In this document: one piece after another, positions 23,472-31,687 of the stretch
Layout of the letters: every line of letters begins with the position of its first letter
Position numbering within the stretch: the stretch's first letter is position 1
NCBI GenBank assembly: GCA_045634005.1
Contig: JAZQZL010000023.1
Coordinates: 8,494-72,493, forward strand
From: Flemingiibacterium sp045634005
GTDB taxonomy: Bacteria > Bacillota > Clostridia > Oscillospirales > CAG-272
Length of the DNA stretch: 64,000 nucleotides
Reading direction: 5' to 3'
Notes under the pieces: model-generated
Told to the model about the DNA's origin: nothing
What the model saw: only the letters and a program-made list of their open reading frames with translations
Databases searched by the model: none
Made by a program: the position numbers and the translations under genes

Positions 23472-25688
23472 ATGAAAAAACTTTTGGCTTTACTTATTCT
23501 TTCGGGCTTAATTCTTTCCTCCTGCGCTATCGGCAGGGGCGGTGACATCGAGCAGCTCGATCCGTTTGGCACAGGCGGCGACACGCCCACCGACACGATC
23601 GAGCCGATCGGCGACGACGGTGCGGACGTCAGCGACACCACCGATACGCCCGTGTCCGACACCGTGGACACGACATCACCCGAGCCTGACACGGCCGAGC
23701 CTGCCGACACCGACGAGCCGGACGAAAATATATTCTTTGCTAACGAAGCCTTCAGCGTGAGCGTTACAGAGGACGGTGATTACCTATATCAACACACCGC
23801 GACCGGCTCCAGCCGCGTATACGAGGATGCGTTTTTGATCGGTGAGCGCGTGCTTCTTGTAAGCACTAACGGGGATATGAGCTATATTTGCTCCGTAGAG
23901 GATGACGGCCGTATCGAAGGCGGCATAAACGCTTCGAGCTTCACCAAATACGGCGAGTTTGTGTGGGCAGACGGCAAGCTTTACGGTGCGGATCTTATTG
24001 AGGTATTTAGCCTTGATACGCCGTATTATTGCGGCTACAATTTGACGACAAAAATCGAAGATATTCGCTACGATGAGGAAAATACCGTTCTCCACATCAC
24101 ACTCACAGCTAACAGTATTACACTCGAATACAGCCTCTATCTCGGACTTACCGCAGATGCGGTCTTGCCCGAGGGTGCGGCGCTTCTCGACGAGTACGAC
24201 GGCGGCGGTTACGCAAATTCGGGATTATTATACTATGCCGAGGACGGCTATTATCAGACCTACGACTATCTGACGCTTAAGCTTCCGATCGACGGAGATT
24301 TTAAGGATTTCGATATGATCAATCCGAGCTTGGCGCGCTTTATTAAGTCGGTTGACAGTGAGATATATATCGTTGAAACGAGCTACCATTTCAAAAGAGC
24401 CTCACACGATCAGGCTTTTGTCGGACTCTCAACTGTGAGCGCAAGGCTTGATGAGGTAGTGGAAAATATCGACGTAAACTGTAAAGCAGAGTATAACGGT
24501 GCAACGGTGGTCGTTCTCGAGCCGAATACGTACGTATTTAAGGACGGCGACGTGATTCTTAAGAACGACAATTTTATGGTGGAAATATATACTGTCGGCA
24601 ATTTGCTCGTTATCGGCGATTCTTACTATGATTTTCCCGAGGTTATATTAAAACCGGATTTGACACCGTTTTTAGACGAGAAGTTCGAGCGTATGGCTGA
24701 GCTTGACGACGGAAATATGTTCTTCGCGTTTGAGAACGGACGCGCGGCTGTGCTTGACATGAACGGCGAGCGCGTGTATGAGTTTGATGAAAAGCTTAAC
24801 GTGCTCGATATAGGAGTAACGCGCCTTTCAAATGCGGACGGTTCAGCAGCACTTATCGGAGAGTGGATGCTTGCACTTGCCGAGGATGGCACGCTTCGCC
24901 TTTATACGCCGTACGGCGAGGAGCTTTGTAACTTCGGTGAGATCTTCGATGATTACTATTATCACTGGATGCTCACGGGATATTATTCGAAAGAAGGCTA
25001 TCCTACGGGACTTTATTTCATATTCGAGGACAGAAACGACCAGAATCCTGACAAAACCTACCAGCATCACAGCTACGAGTACTATTACAGCTTTGAAACG
25101 GGCGAGCACGGTATGATCGATCTCGGCTATAGTGAATTTGCCTACGCAAAGCCCGTGCTTTACCTCTACCCGACCGAGGCGACCGACGTGACCGTCACCT
25201 TCGAGCACCCCGAGCGCTTGACTGTCGATTATCCGAAATATACGGACGGTTGGCGTGTCACGGCGATGCCCGACGGCACGCTGACGGGCGAAAACGGACG
25301 CGAGTATTACGCGCTCTATTGGGAGGAGGACAGCGAGTCCGCATACTACGCTTTCCCCGACGGCTTCTGTGTTTCAGGAGAGGACTCGGCGACGTTTTTA
25401 GAAGAAAAACTCGCCGCACTCGGCTTTACCGACAAAGAAGCAAACGAGTTTATAATATATTGGCTTCCTATACTCGAGGCAAATGAATACAACCTCATTC
25501 GCTTTGAGCTGACCGAGGAGCGCGAGGCATCGAACGCGCTTCACATTTCGCCCGCGCCCGATTCGCTGCTTCGAGTTGCGATGCACGTGAAGGCGGTGGA
25601 TGCGCCCGTGACAATACGCGAGCAGAGGCTGCCTTCGTTTGAGCGAGTTGGCTTTGTCGCAGTTGAATGGGGCGGCTGCATACATTAA
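23472..25688 (+). CDS. Large lipoprotein with C-terminal YLYP-type domain (third of three)
   Basis: This 738-residue lipoprotein has its lipobox at Cys19 (LSSCA). A linker rich in Thr, Asp and Pro spans about 25-90. A beta-rich body of unknown family covers about 95-550. The C-terminal domain (about 556-738) starts KPVLYLYPTEAT and contains YPKYTDGWRVTAMPDGTL, FPDGFCVSGEDSATFLEEKL and a final VGFVAVEWGG. This domain recurs in many Firmicute surface proteins, but I do not recall its name. The ATG at 23472 has AAGGAGAT upstream. Function unknown. Confidence 0.75.
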   Translation: MKKLLALLILSGLILSSCAIGRGGDIEQLDPFGTGGDTPTDTIEPIGDDGADVSDTTDTPVSDTVDTTSPEPDTAEPADTDEPDENIFFANEAFSVSVTEDGDYLYQHTATGSSRVYEDAFLIGERVLLVSTNGDMSYICSVEDDGRIEGGINASSFTKYGEFVWADGKLYGADLIEVFSLDTPYYCGYNLTTKIEDIRYDEENTVLHITLTANSITLEYSLYLGLTADAVLPEGAALLDEYDGGGYANSGLLYYAEDGYYQTYDYLTLKLPIDGDFKDFDMINPSLARFIKSVDSEIYIVETSYHFKRASHDQAFVGLSTVSARLDEVVENIDVNCKAEYNGATVVVLEPNTYVFKDGDVILKNDNFMVEIYTVGNLLVIGDSYYDFPEVILKPDLTPFLDEKFERMAELDDGNMFFAFENGRAAVLDMNGERVYEFDEKLNVLDIGVTRLSNADGSAALIGEWMLALAEDGTLRLYTPYGEELCNFGEIFDDYYYHWMLTGYYSKEGYPTGLYFIFEDRNDQNPDKTYQHHSYEYYYSFETGEHGMIDLGYSEFAYAKPVLYLYPTEATDVTVTFEHPERLTVDYPKYTDGWRVTAMPDGTLTGENGREYYALYWEEDSESAYYAFPDGFCVSGEDSATFLEEKLAALGFTDKEANEFIIYWLPILEANEYNLIRFELTEEREASNALHISPAPDSLLRVAMHVKAVDAPVTIREQRLPSFERVGFVAVEWGGCIH

Positions 25689-25691
25689 AGA

Positions 25692-25724
25692 AAACGGACG
25701 GCTTTAGAGCCGTCCGTTGTTTTG
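25692..25724. terminator. Bidirectional terminator
   Basis: An AACGGACGGCT/AGCCGTCCGTT stem is flanked by AAAA and TTTTGTTTT. It separates convergent genes ending at 25688 (+) and 25732 (-). Confidence 0.85.
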
Positions 25725-25731
25725 TTTTCGG

Positions 25732-27303
25732 TTATACTTCGGTACACGCACTTGGGATAAGGAGCACCGATGCGTCGGCGGTGTTCGCCGCCTCGATAGC
25801 GGCGACGGTGGTTTTGTAGCGCTTGGCGACCTGCCAGAGCGTGTCGGATTTTGACGGGTAGCAGAGCGTCATCACAGCGCCGTCCGCGTCGTGCTTGCAT
25901 TCGCCCGAAATACGCACTGCCGATACGGCAGATATGTTTTTCTCTTCACAGACTGCCGCCAGGACCGATACCTCAAAATCGAGGTGCAGGCTGTCACCTG
26001 TTGCGAGCGTACGGATATCCGATGCGGTAAGCTCGGCGGTGCATAGCGGCGATTCGCACATCTCCGCTGCGCCAAGCTCACATTTTATCGGCACGCTTGC
26101 CGTTACTCCCGAATATGCGCCGCCGTCCTCTGTGATAAGGGAAACGAGTGCGTTTGCCGTGAGCGCGAGCCGTCCGCGTTGTACGCTCACCTCGGGAGAT
26201 ACGATCTCTATCTGCGCATCAACTACAGAAGCACCGTCGCCGAGGGAGAGGGATTCGCGAGAGAGGGAATGTCCGACGGAGAAGCTTGTTGCGAAGAGCC
26301 TATCGGGCGATTTTGCGGCGAGCGACTTCACGGCACATTCCGAGGCGTGTGTAGTCGAGTATGCATCGAGCACCACGCACACGTCCTCGCCGCCGACGAT
26401 ATTCACGTACACGTCAGCGCTCACGTCAAGCTCGACCACCCGGCGCTCGCCGTACGGGTTTTCGGCGACGTCAGCGTTTATCTCGACCGTCGTTGCGGTT
26501 GCGTGTGCAGAGAGCGTATCTGCGCGGCAGGCGGAGAAAGCACCGCAGTGATCGGCGCCGTCGGCTATGTAGGCGACCGGTATCTTTCGTGAAAAGCTCT
26601 TGTATGCGCCTGCCTCTCCCTGCGACTTGTAGATGCAGTCAACGCTCATCATACCCTTTAAGGATACGGTCGAGTCGTCGAGATTTACCTTGGCTTCATT
26701 AAAAAATACGTCGGCTGTGCAGGAGATTATTTCGTCTATCGCGGGCTGTGACGGATCCGGCTCAAGGTTTTCGCCGATACGGAGCGGCTCTGCGAGGAAC
26801 GTGCGCTCACGGCGCGCTGTAACGGTGGAGGTGAGCTTTTCGACGGCTGCGGCGGATATGAGGTCAGGCGCGCCCTCGATGCTCGGTTCTATTTGGTGGG
26901 AAAGCGTTATTTTAACAGCGGTTGATACGGTGGATTTTAGTGTCAGCTTGCGCGGATTTGCAAGACGTGCACTGCACGAGCTTACAGTCGGCGTTATACA
27001 GATATTGGCGCGTTCCGGGCTCTCAACGTCGTTTGTTGAGCCGTCCCATTCGCCGGAAAAGTGTACGCAGTGTACGGATTCACCGTCCTCTGTGTCGGCG
27101 GAGAATATTACGCTGTAATCGACAGCGCCGGAAAATTCAAGTCTGCGTCCGGAGATATATCGACTTAGGAGGACGGGCTTCGCTGTGACGCGCAGTATGC
27201 GCTTCACGTCAGGGTAGACGTCGGGCAGAATGTAGTCGCCCATAAGCTCGGTGGGAATGTGTCCCTCAAATGCGAGAGTTTCGAGTAGCTGTGTTGGTTT
27301 CAT
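25732..27303 (-). CDS. SipL-like spore coat assembly protein (DUF3794 + LysM)
   Basis: This 523-residue protein contains DUF3794-type regions (for example YILPDVYPDVKRILRV near the start). It ends in a LysM domain (about 475-517; YPSKSDTLWQVAKRYKTTVAAIEAAN). This is the layout of SipL, the clostridial partner of SpoIVA needed for spore coat localisation. The ATG at 27303 follows GAAGGAAGG; upstream in-frame ATG lacks a site. A SigE-like promoter precedes it, consistent with mother-cell expression. It is a stand-alone gene beside the tRNA-Arg, and no spoIVA is in the window. Confidence 0.85.
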   Translation of the reverse strand: MKPTQLLETLAFEGHIPTELMGDYILPDVYPDVKRILRVTAKPVLLSRYISGRRLEFSGAVDYSVIFSADTEDGESVHCVHFSGEWDGSTNDVESPERANICITPTVSSCSARLANPRKLTLKSTVSTAVKITLSHQIEPSIEGAPDLISAAAVEKLTSTVTARRERTFLAEPLRIGENLEPDPSQPAIDEIISCTADVFFNEAKVNLDDSTVSLKGMMSVDCIYKSQGEAGAYKSFSRKIPVAYIADGADHCGAFSACRADTLSAHATATTVEINADVAENPYGERRVVELDVSADVYVNIVGGEDVCVVLDAYSTTHASECAVKSLAAKSPDRLFATSFSVGHSLSRESLSLGDGASVVDAQIEIVSPEVSVQRGRLALTANALVSLITEDGGAYSGVTASVPIKCELGAAEMCESPLCTAELTASDIRTLATGDSLHLDFEVSVLAAVCEEKNISAVSAVRISGECKHDADGAVMTLCYPSKSDTLWQVAKRYKTTVAAIEAANTADASVLLIPSACTEV

Positions 27304-27334
27304 AGGCAGTACCTTCCTTCGTGTTTTTTGTAAA

Positions 27335-27363
27335 AATATATGCATTTCTGCCCTAAAAAATGC
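27335..27363 (-). promoter_or_regulatory. SigE-like promoter of the SipL-like gene
   Basis: On the minus strand, GCATTTT (27357-27363) and CATATATT (27335-27342) are separated by 14 bases, a good match to the SigE consensus. Confidence 0.6.
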
Positions 27364-27399
27364 CGCAGGAAATATTTTTGAAAAAAATTCAAAAAGGTA

Positions 27400-27428
27400 T
27401 TGACAAAAGGTTTCAGTTGTGATAAAAT
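27400..27428 (+). promoter_or_regulatory. SigA-type promoter of tRNA-Arg
   Basis: TTGACA (27400-27405) and TAAAAT (27423-27428) are separated by 17 bases, 24 bases before the tRNA. A further TATAAT overlaps at 27428-27433 but its spacing is too long. Confidence 0.75.
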
Positions 27429-27452
27429 ATAATAGTCGTCGCGAGGCGATAT

Positions 27453-27528
27453 GCGCTTGTAGCTCAGTGGATAGAGTGCCCGGCTACGAACCGGTAGGTC
27501 GCAGGTTCGAATCCTGCCAGGCGCGCCA
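27453..27528 (+). tRNA. tRNA-Arg (ACG)
   Basis: A 76-base cloverleaf starts GCGCTTG and ends CAGGCGC with GCCA, so CCA is encoded. The D stem GCTC/GAGT, the anticodon loop CTACGAA (anticodon ACG) and the T arm GCAGG-TTCGAAT-CCTGC are all present. Position 34 A would be edited to inosine to read CGN codons. A promoter lies upstream and a strong terminator downstream. Confidence 0.95.
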
Positions 27529-27529
27529 T

Positions 27530-27565
27530 AACAAAAAACCACCCAAACGGGTGGTTTTTTGTTAT
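27530..27565 (+). terminator. Rho-independent terminator after tRNA-Arg
   Basis: An AACAAAAAACCACCC/GGGTGGTTTTTTGTT stem with loop AAAC lies immediately after the tRNA 3' end. Confidence 0.9.
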
Positions 27566-27599
27566 GCTCATTTGTAGGATGACCTCGCCGCCGCGTAGT

Positions 27600-27960
27600 A
27601 GATCCGTTTGGCGCGAACGCGTCTTGCGCATAGCGCGAGCTTATAGCGATGCGCGACATAATGCGCCAATTTCCATCTTAATTAGGAAATTGGCGCCGTT
27701 AAACGAACACTCTGTGGTACGAAGCTTACGGCAAGACGAAGTTCCGAGCTGGGGCGAGGTGATAAGGCTACCTTTTACATATATTTGAGCCACGTAGGAG
27801 AGGGTTCAAAAGGGGGAGGGAGTACCGGCGACTGAGGTACTCCCTCCCCCTTTTCGTCCTCCCCGAGCTGCGGAAGCGGCGAGGTAAAAGCGAGCGATAG
27901 CCGCTTGTAAGCGGACCGTCGGGGACGCCGGTCCCTACGGGAGGCGAAGCCACTTTTCGT
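27600..27960 (+). repeat. Family A intergenic repeat (copy A3)
   Basis: Noncoding. The core at 27696-27857 is an almost exact inverted copy of A2 (15345-15506). The variable hairpin to its left is of the CCAATTTCC/GGAAATTGG type. To the right is a 37-nt module (27902-27938) that recurs at 51526-51562 with one difference. The block fills the gap between tRNA-Arg and the AraC gene. Confidence 0.78.
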
Positions 27961-27988
27961 CCTCACCGAGCGCGCAGAGCACGCTCGG

Positions 27989-28738
27989 TCACTCTCCAAG
28001 CGCAGTAATGCGCTTGTACTCGCGCGGCGTATATCCGGTACGCTTCTTGAACACGCGCGAGAAATAGTTGTAATCGCTGAATCCAACCGCCTCCGCTACC
28101 TTGACGAGTGACTGCACGTCGCCGACAAGCATTTTTTTCGCCTCGGCTATACGCGCGTCTATTAGATAGTCGATTATCGGCTTACCCGTTTCGCACCTGA
28201 ATACGCCCTCGCAGTAAACGGGTGAGAAAAACGTCGCCTCGCCTATTGTTTCAAGCGTTATTTTAGAAGCGAGGTTTGCGTGTATGTACTCTATTATTTT
28301 GAGCGTGAGTGGGCTGTACTGCTTTTGTACCAGCTTGTCCTCTAAAATAAGCAGTATGCACGAAAGAAGATATGACGTTTTTTTAGTCGAGTCAACAAGC
28401 GGAAGCTTGGAAAATTCGTCGTATGCCGCGATGAGAAGGCGTACGTCGCTACCAACAAGCCGCTCTGATCTTATGGGAAGTCTTGGAGCGCGTTCCGGTG
28501 TAAAGTTGAAGCTTATATAGTCGGCGCGCTCCGTGCCGGCATCGCGCGCACGAAGCGTACCCGACGGCAAACAAAGCACGTCGCCGGCAGAGAGCGTGAT
28601 GCTCTCGCCGTTTATTATGTATGAAAGGGTGCCGCGCAGAACGAGTGTCAGGTCGTAGTAGGGAATAGCCACGGTTGGCATTTTGGTACAAGAGGTGTCA
28701 GTGTTGTGCCTTGTGTATATAAGATTTGTAATGTTCAT
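27989..28738 (-). CDS. AraC-family transcriptional regulator
   Basis: The 249-residue regulator has an N-terminal cupin-like sensing domain (about 20-120; YDLTLVLRGTLSYIINGESITLSAGDVLCLPSG). Its C-terminal double helix-turn-helix (about 150-247) ends with the diagnostic VAEAVGFSDYNYFSRVFKKRTGYTPREYK. It is divergent from the sugar operon starting at 28868 and so is its likely regulator. Two identical 11-nt direct repeats lie in the gap. The start at 28738 has only a weak ribosome site; an internal ATG at 28681 is possible but would cut the sensing domain. Confidence 0.9.
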   Translation of the reverse strand: MNITNLIYTRHNTDTSCTKMPTVAIPYYDLTLVLRGTLSYIINGESITLSAGDVLCLPSGTLRARDAGTERADYISFNFTPERAPRLPIRSERLVGSDVRLLIAAYDEFSKLPLVDSTKKTSYLLSCILLILEDKLVQKQYSPLTLKIIEYIHANLASKITLETIGEATFFSPVYCEGVFRCETGKPIIDYLIDARIAEAKKMLVGDVQSLVKVAEAVGFSDYNYFSRVFKKRTGYTPREYKRITALGE

Positions 28739-28740
28739 AT

Positions 28741-28781
28741 TAAGATAATGCTAATATCCCTTCGTTTTGTTAAGATAATGA
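28741..28781. promoter_or_regulatory. Paired 11-nt direct repeats, candidate AraC operator
   Basis: TTAAGATAATG occurs at 28741-28751 and again at 28771-28781, spaced by exactly 30 bases (about three helix turns). The sites lie in the divergent region between the AraC gene and the sugar operon. A TATAAT at 28805-28810 without a good -35 would suit activator dependence. Confidence 0.55.
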
Positions 28782-28867
28782 ATGTATTTTTGTTAAAAAA
28801 ATGCTATAATTATGATAACATAAAAAAATGCAGAAGTCAACGATTTTTTTGAAGGAGGATGTTTTTT

Positions 28868-29746
28868 ATGATAAAGCTTTGTGCCTTCGCCGACGAGGCT
28901 GACTCAAACGTAGACGGTCAGATCGCCGCCTTAAAACGAAACGGCATCGGATTTATCGAGCTTCGCGGACTTGACGGTACCAATATCGCAAGTCTTACCG
29001 AAGAGCAGGCGCGTGATTATGCCGCTCGCTTCGAGAATGCAGGCATCAAGATATGGTCTATCGGCTCGCCGCTCGGCAAGGTCAAGATAAGCGAGGATTT
29101 TGAGCAATATTCAAAGCTTGTCCGCCACGTTTGTAAGCTTGCAAATATTTTCGGCGCGGAGAAGATCAGAGTGTTCAGCTTCTTTGAGGCGTATGAATGC
29201 GAGGAAAAGGTTGTTAGCAACCTTCGCCGTATGGTCGCTATCGCCGAGGAGTACGGAGTTACCCTCTGCCACGAAAACGAGAAGGAGATCTTCGGCGACA
29301 CGCTCGAGCGCGTTACCAAAATCGCCGAGGCTGTTCCGGGACTCCGCCTCATTTACGACCCTGCTAACTTCCTTGAGGTTGGCGAGGATCCAAACGTAAC
29401 ACTCGATGCGCTTCACGCTAAAACGGAATATTTCCACATTAAAGACGTTATCTCTGCGACGGGCGAGCTTGTTCCCGCAGGCTACGGCGACGGACGTATT
29501 CCCGAAATCGTTTCGCGAATCTCGGGCGACAAGGTGCTGACTATCGAGCCGCATCTTATGATATTCGAGGGATTTTCGGAAATCGATAACACCGAGATGA
29601 AAAACAAGTTCCACTTTGACGACAACAACGCTGCCTTCGATGCGGCTGTTGCAGCAATAAAAACGGTACTTGCCGAAGCAGGCTACACCGAAAACGAAGG
29701 AGGATTCACAAAACAATGGAAGCAGGACTTAACTTATTTACGGTAA
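28868..29746 (+). CDS. Sugar phosphate isomerase/epimerase (TIM-barrel, AP-endonuclease 2 family)
   Basis: This 292-residue xylose-isomerase-like TIM barrel has metal-ligand-type residues in LCHENEKEIFG, LIYDPANFLEVGED, YFHIKDV and LTIEPHL. Family members interconvert sugars or keto-sugars, or cleave keto-glycosides. The second of two nearby ATGs (28868) fits the AAGGAGG site 9 bases upstream. It is the first gene of the AraC-linked operon and overlaps the next gene by 31 bases, so translation is coupled. The substrate cannot be read from the sequence. Confidence 0.88.
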   Translation: MIKLCAFADEADSNVDGQIAALKRNGIGFIELRGLDGTNIASLTEEQARDYAARFENAGIKIWSIGSPLGKVKISEDFEQYSKLVRHVCKLANIFGAEKIRVFSFFEAYECEEKVVSNLRRMVAIAEEYGVTLCHENEKEIFGDTLERVTKIAEAVPGLRLIYDPANFLEVGEDPNVTLDALHAKTEYFHIKDVISATGELVPAGYGDGRIPEIVSRISGDKVLTIEPHLMIFEGFSEIDNTEMKNKFHFDDNNAAFDAAVAAIKTVLAEAGYTENEGGFTKQWKQDLTYLR

Positions 29747-30492
29747 GACACGCGATAAAGACAGAGGAAAACTTCCGCGCTACGGCACTTAAGCTTCGCG
29801 ATATGGGATACACGTTTATGCAGTTCTCGGGCGCACCGTTTAACCCTGACGTAATAAAGCGCGTATCCGACGCGAGCGGACTTCCCGTAGTGCTCACGCA
29901 CGTTCCGATGGACAGAATTATCGACGACACCGACGCGCTTATGGAACAGCACGCGCGGTTCGGCTGCAAGAACATCGGTCTTGGCATGATGCCCATCGAA
30001 ACCATCAACGACGAGGCGGCTTGCAAGGCGAAGATCGAGGCGCTTGAGGCTGCTGCTGAAAAAATGGCGAAGAACGGCTTTAAGTTCTTCTACCATCACC
30101 ATCAGTTCGAGTTCACAAAGTACGGCGGCGAAACCGTATTCGACTATATGCTCCGCACGACCAAGTACATAAACTTCACCGCGGACACGTATTGGCTCCA
30201 GTACGGCGGTGTAAACGTGACCGACTTCCTTACAAAGCTTAACGGCAGAATCGAGTGCGTGCATCTTAAGGACTACAAGATGCTTACAACCAAAAAGGAC
30301 GACGGCAAGTATGATGTCAAGCCCGTATTCGCACCCGTAGGCGACGGCACGCTCGACTTTAAGGCGGCTGTTGCGGCGGCAAAGAAGAGCGGAGCAAAGT
30401 ATTTCCTCGTTGAGCAGGACAACGCTCCCGAGCTTGAGGATCCGATGGGACAGGTAGAGGCAAGTATTAAGTACATAAGAGAGGTTTTATAA
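29716..30492 (+). CDS. Sugar phosphate isomerase/epimerase, second copy
   Basis: This 258-residue TIM-barrel protein is of the same superfamily as its upstream neighbour but not a close copy. It has HHHQFEFTKYG with the putative metal ligands, FTADTYWLQYGG, CVHLKDYK and FLVEQDNAPELEDP. Segments such as GLGMMPIET suit a sugar-phosphate or keto-sugar enzyme. GAAGGAGGATT lies just upstream inside the previous gene. With one base between it and the oxidoreductase that follows, the three enzymes probably act in sequence. Confidence 0.87.
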   Translation: MEAGLNLFTVRHAIKTEENFRATALKLRDMGYTFMQFSGAPFNPDVIKRVSDASGLPVVLTHVPMDRIIDDTDALMEQHARFGCKNIGLGMMPIETINDEAACKAKIEALEAAAEKMAKNGFKFFYHHHQFEFTKYGGETVFDYMLRTTKYINFTADTYWLQYGGVNVTDFLTKLNGRIECVHLKDYKMLTTKKDDGKYDVKPVFAPVGDGTLDFKAAVAAAKKSGAKYFLVEQDNAPELEDPMGQVEASIKYIREVL

Positions 30493-30493
30493 T

Positions 30494-31663
30494 ATGGAAA
30501 AGGTAAGATACGGTATTGTCGGACTTGGAAATCAGGGCACGTTCTACGCGCACAAGCTTATCGACGGCGCTCAGACACCGAACGCAGTTCTCAGCGCTGT
30601 TTGCGACATCAACCCCGCAAGACTTGACGCACTCCGCGAAAAGCTTGAGAATTCCACTCCCGAATATTTCGACGATTACAAGAAGATGCTCGACTCCGGT
30701 CTTTGCGACGCGGTTCTCGTCGAAACTCCTCACTACGATCACCCTGAAATCGTTATCGAGTGCTTAAAGCGCGGCATCAACGTTATCTGCGACAAGCCCG
30801 CGGGCGTTTACTCGAAGCAGGTTCGTGAGATGAACGCAGTTGCCGAGAAATCCGGCGCGAAGTTTGCGATGATGTTCAATCAGCGCACCAACTGCGTTTA
30901 CCGCAAGATGCGCGAGCTTATTGCGGGTGGCGAGATCGGCGATATTCAGAGAGTAACATGGATAATCACAGACTGGTACCGTACGCAGAGCTACTACGAC
31001 GGCGGTAATTGGCGCGCAACCTGGGCAGGCGAGGGCGGAGGCGTTCTCATCAACCAGTGTCCGCATCAGATCGACCTTGTATCTTGGGTGCTCGGCAAGC
31101 AGCCGAAGTACGTCAACGGATTCTGTCAGTACGGCAGATGGCACGACATCGAGGTTGAGGACGAGGTTACCGCATACTTCGAGTATGACAACGGCGCGAC
31201 CGGTGTGTTCATCACCACGACGGGCGAGGCTCCCGGTACCAACCGCTTCGAGGTTTCCGGCACCAAGGGTAAGCTCCTCTGCGAGGGCGACAAGCTTATG
31301 TTCTACAAGAACGAGATCGACTCCCAGGAGTGGTCGAAGACGAGCGAAAACGGCTTCAGAAAGCCGCCGATGGAAATAATCGAGGTCGAAACCGACGGCG
31401 AGAACTTCCAGCACGCAGGCATTATCAACAACTTTACCGAAACCCTTCTCGGCAAGGCTGAGCTTTTCGTTGACGGCAAGGAGGGTATCAACGGCGTTGA
31501 GCTTATGAACGCTATCGAGCTTTCCGGCTGGAAGAACGGTGCACGCGTAGAGCTTCCCGTAAGCGAGGATGAGTACCTCGAGGAGCTTAACAAGCGCCGC
31601 GCGACCTCTCGCCACAAGACTGGCGCTACCGACAAGGTTGCCGACACCACGGGAACTTTCTAA
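30494..31663 (+). CDS. Gfo/Idh/MocA-family oxidoreductase
   Basis: The 389-residue NAD(P)-dependent dehydrogenase has a Rossmann domain with GIVGLGNQGTFYAHKLI at the start and ICDKPAGVY, the conserved EKP-like lysine motif, near residue 97. The C-terminal domain has GGGVLINQCPHQIDLVSWVLG, where the His is the usual active-site residue. Such enzymes oxidise sugar hydroxyls, often at C3. Its position after two epimerase-like enzymes suggests oxidation-epimerisation or keto-glycoside chemistry. Substrate unknown. Confidence 0.92.
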   Translation: MEKVRYGIVGLGNQGTFYAHKLIDGAQTPNAVLSAVCDINPARLDALREKLENSTPEYFDDYKKMLDSGLCDAVLVETPHYDHPEIVIECLKRGINVICDKPAGVYSKQVREMNAVAEKSGAKFAMMFNQRTNCVYRKMRELIAGGEIGDIQRVTWIITDWYRTQSYYDGGNWRATWAGEGGGVLINQCPHQIDLVSWVLGKQPKYVNGFCQYGRWHDIEVEDEVTAYFEYDNGATGVFITTTGEAPGTNRFEVSGTKGKLLCEGDKLMFYKNEIDSQEWSKTSENGFRKPPMEIIEVETDGENFQHAGIINNFTETLLGKAELFVDGKEGINGVELMNAIELSGWKNGARVELPVSEDEYLEELNKRRATSRHKTGATDKVADTTGTF

Positions 31664-31687
31664 TAATATTTTAAGGAGATTTATCCA

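Noticed and set aside
30764..31615. 283-residue minus-strand frame opposite an oxidoreductase gene
   Set aside because: Shadow of the Gfo/Idh/MocA gene on the plus strand, without a ribosome site.
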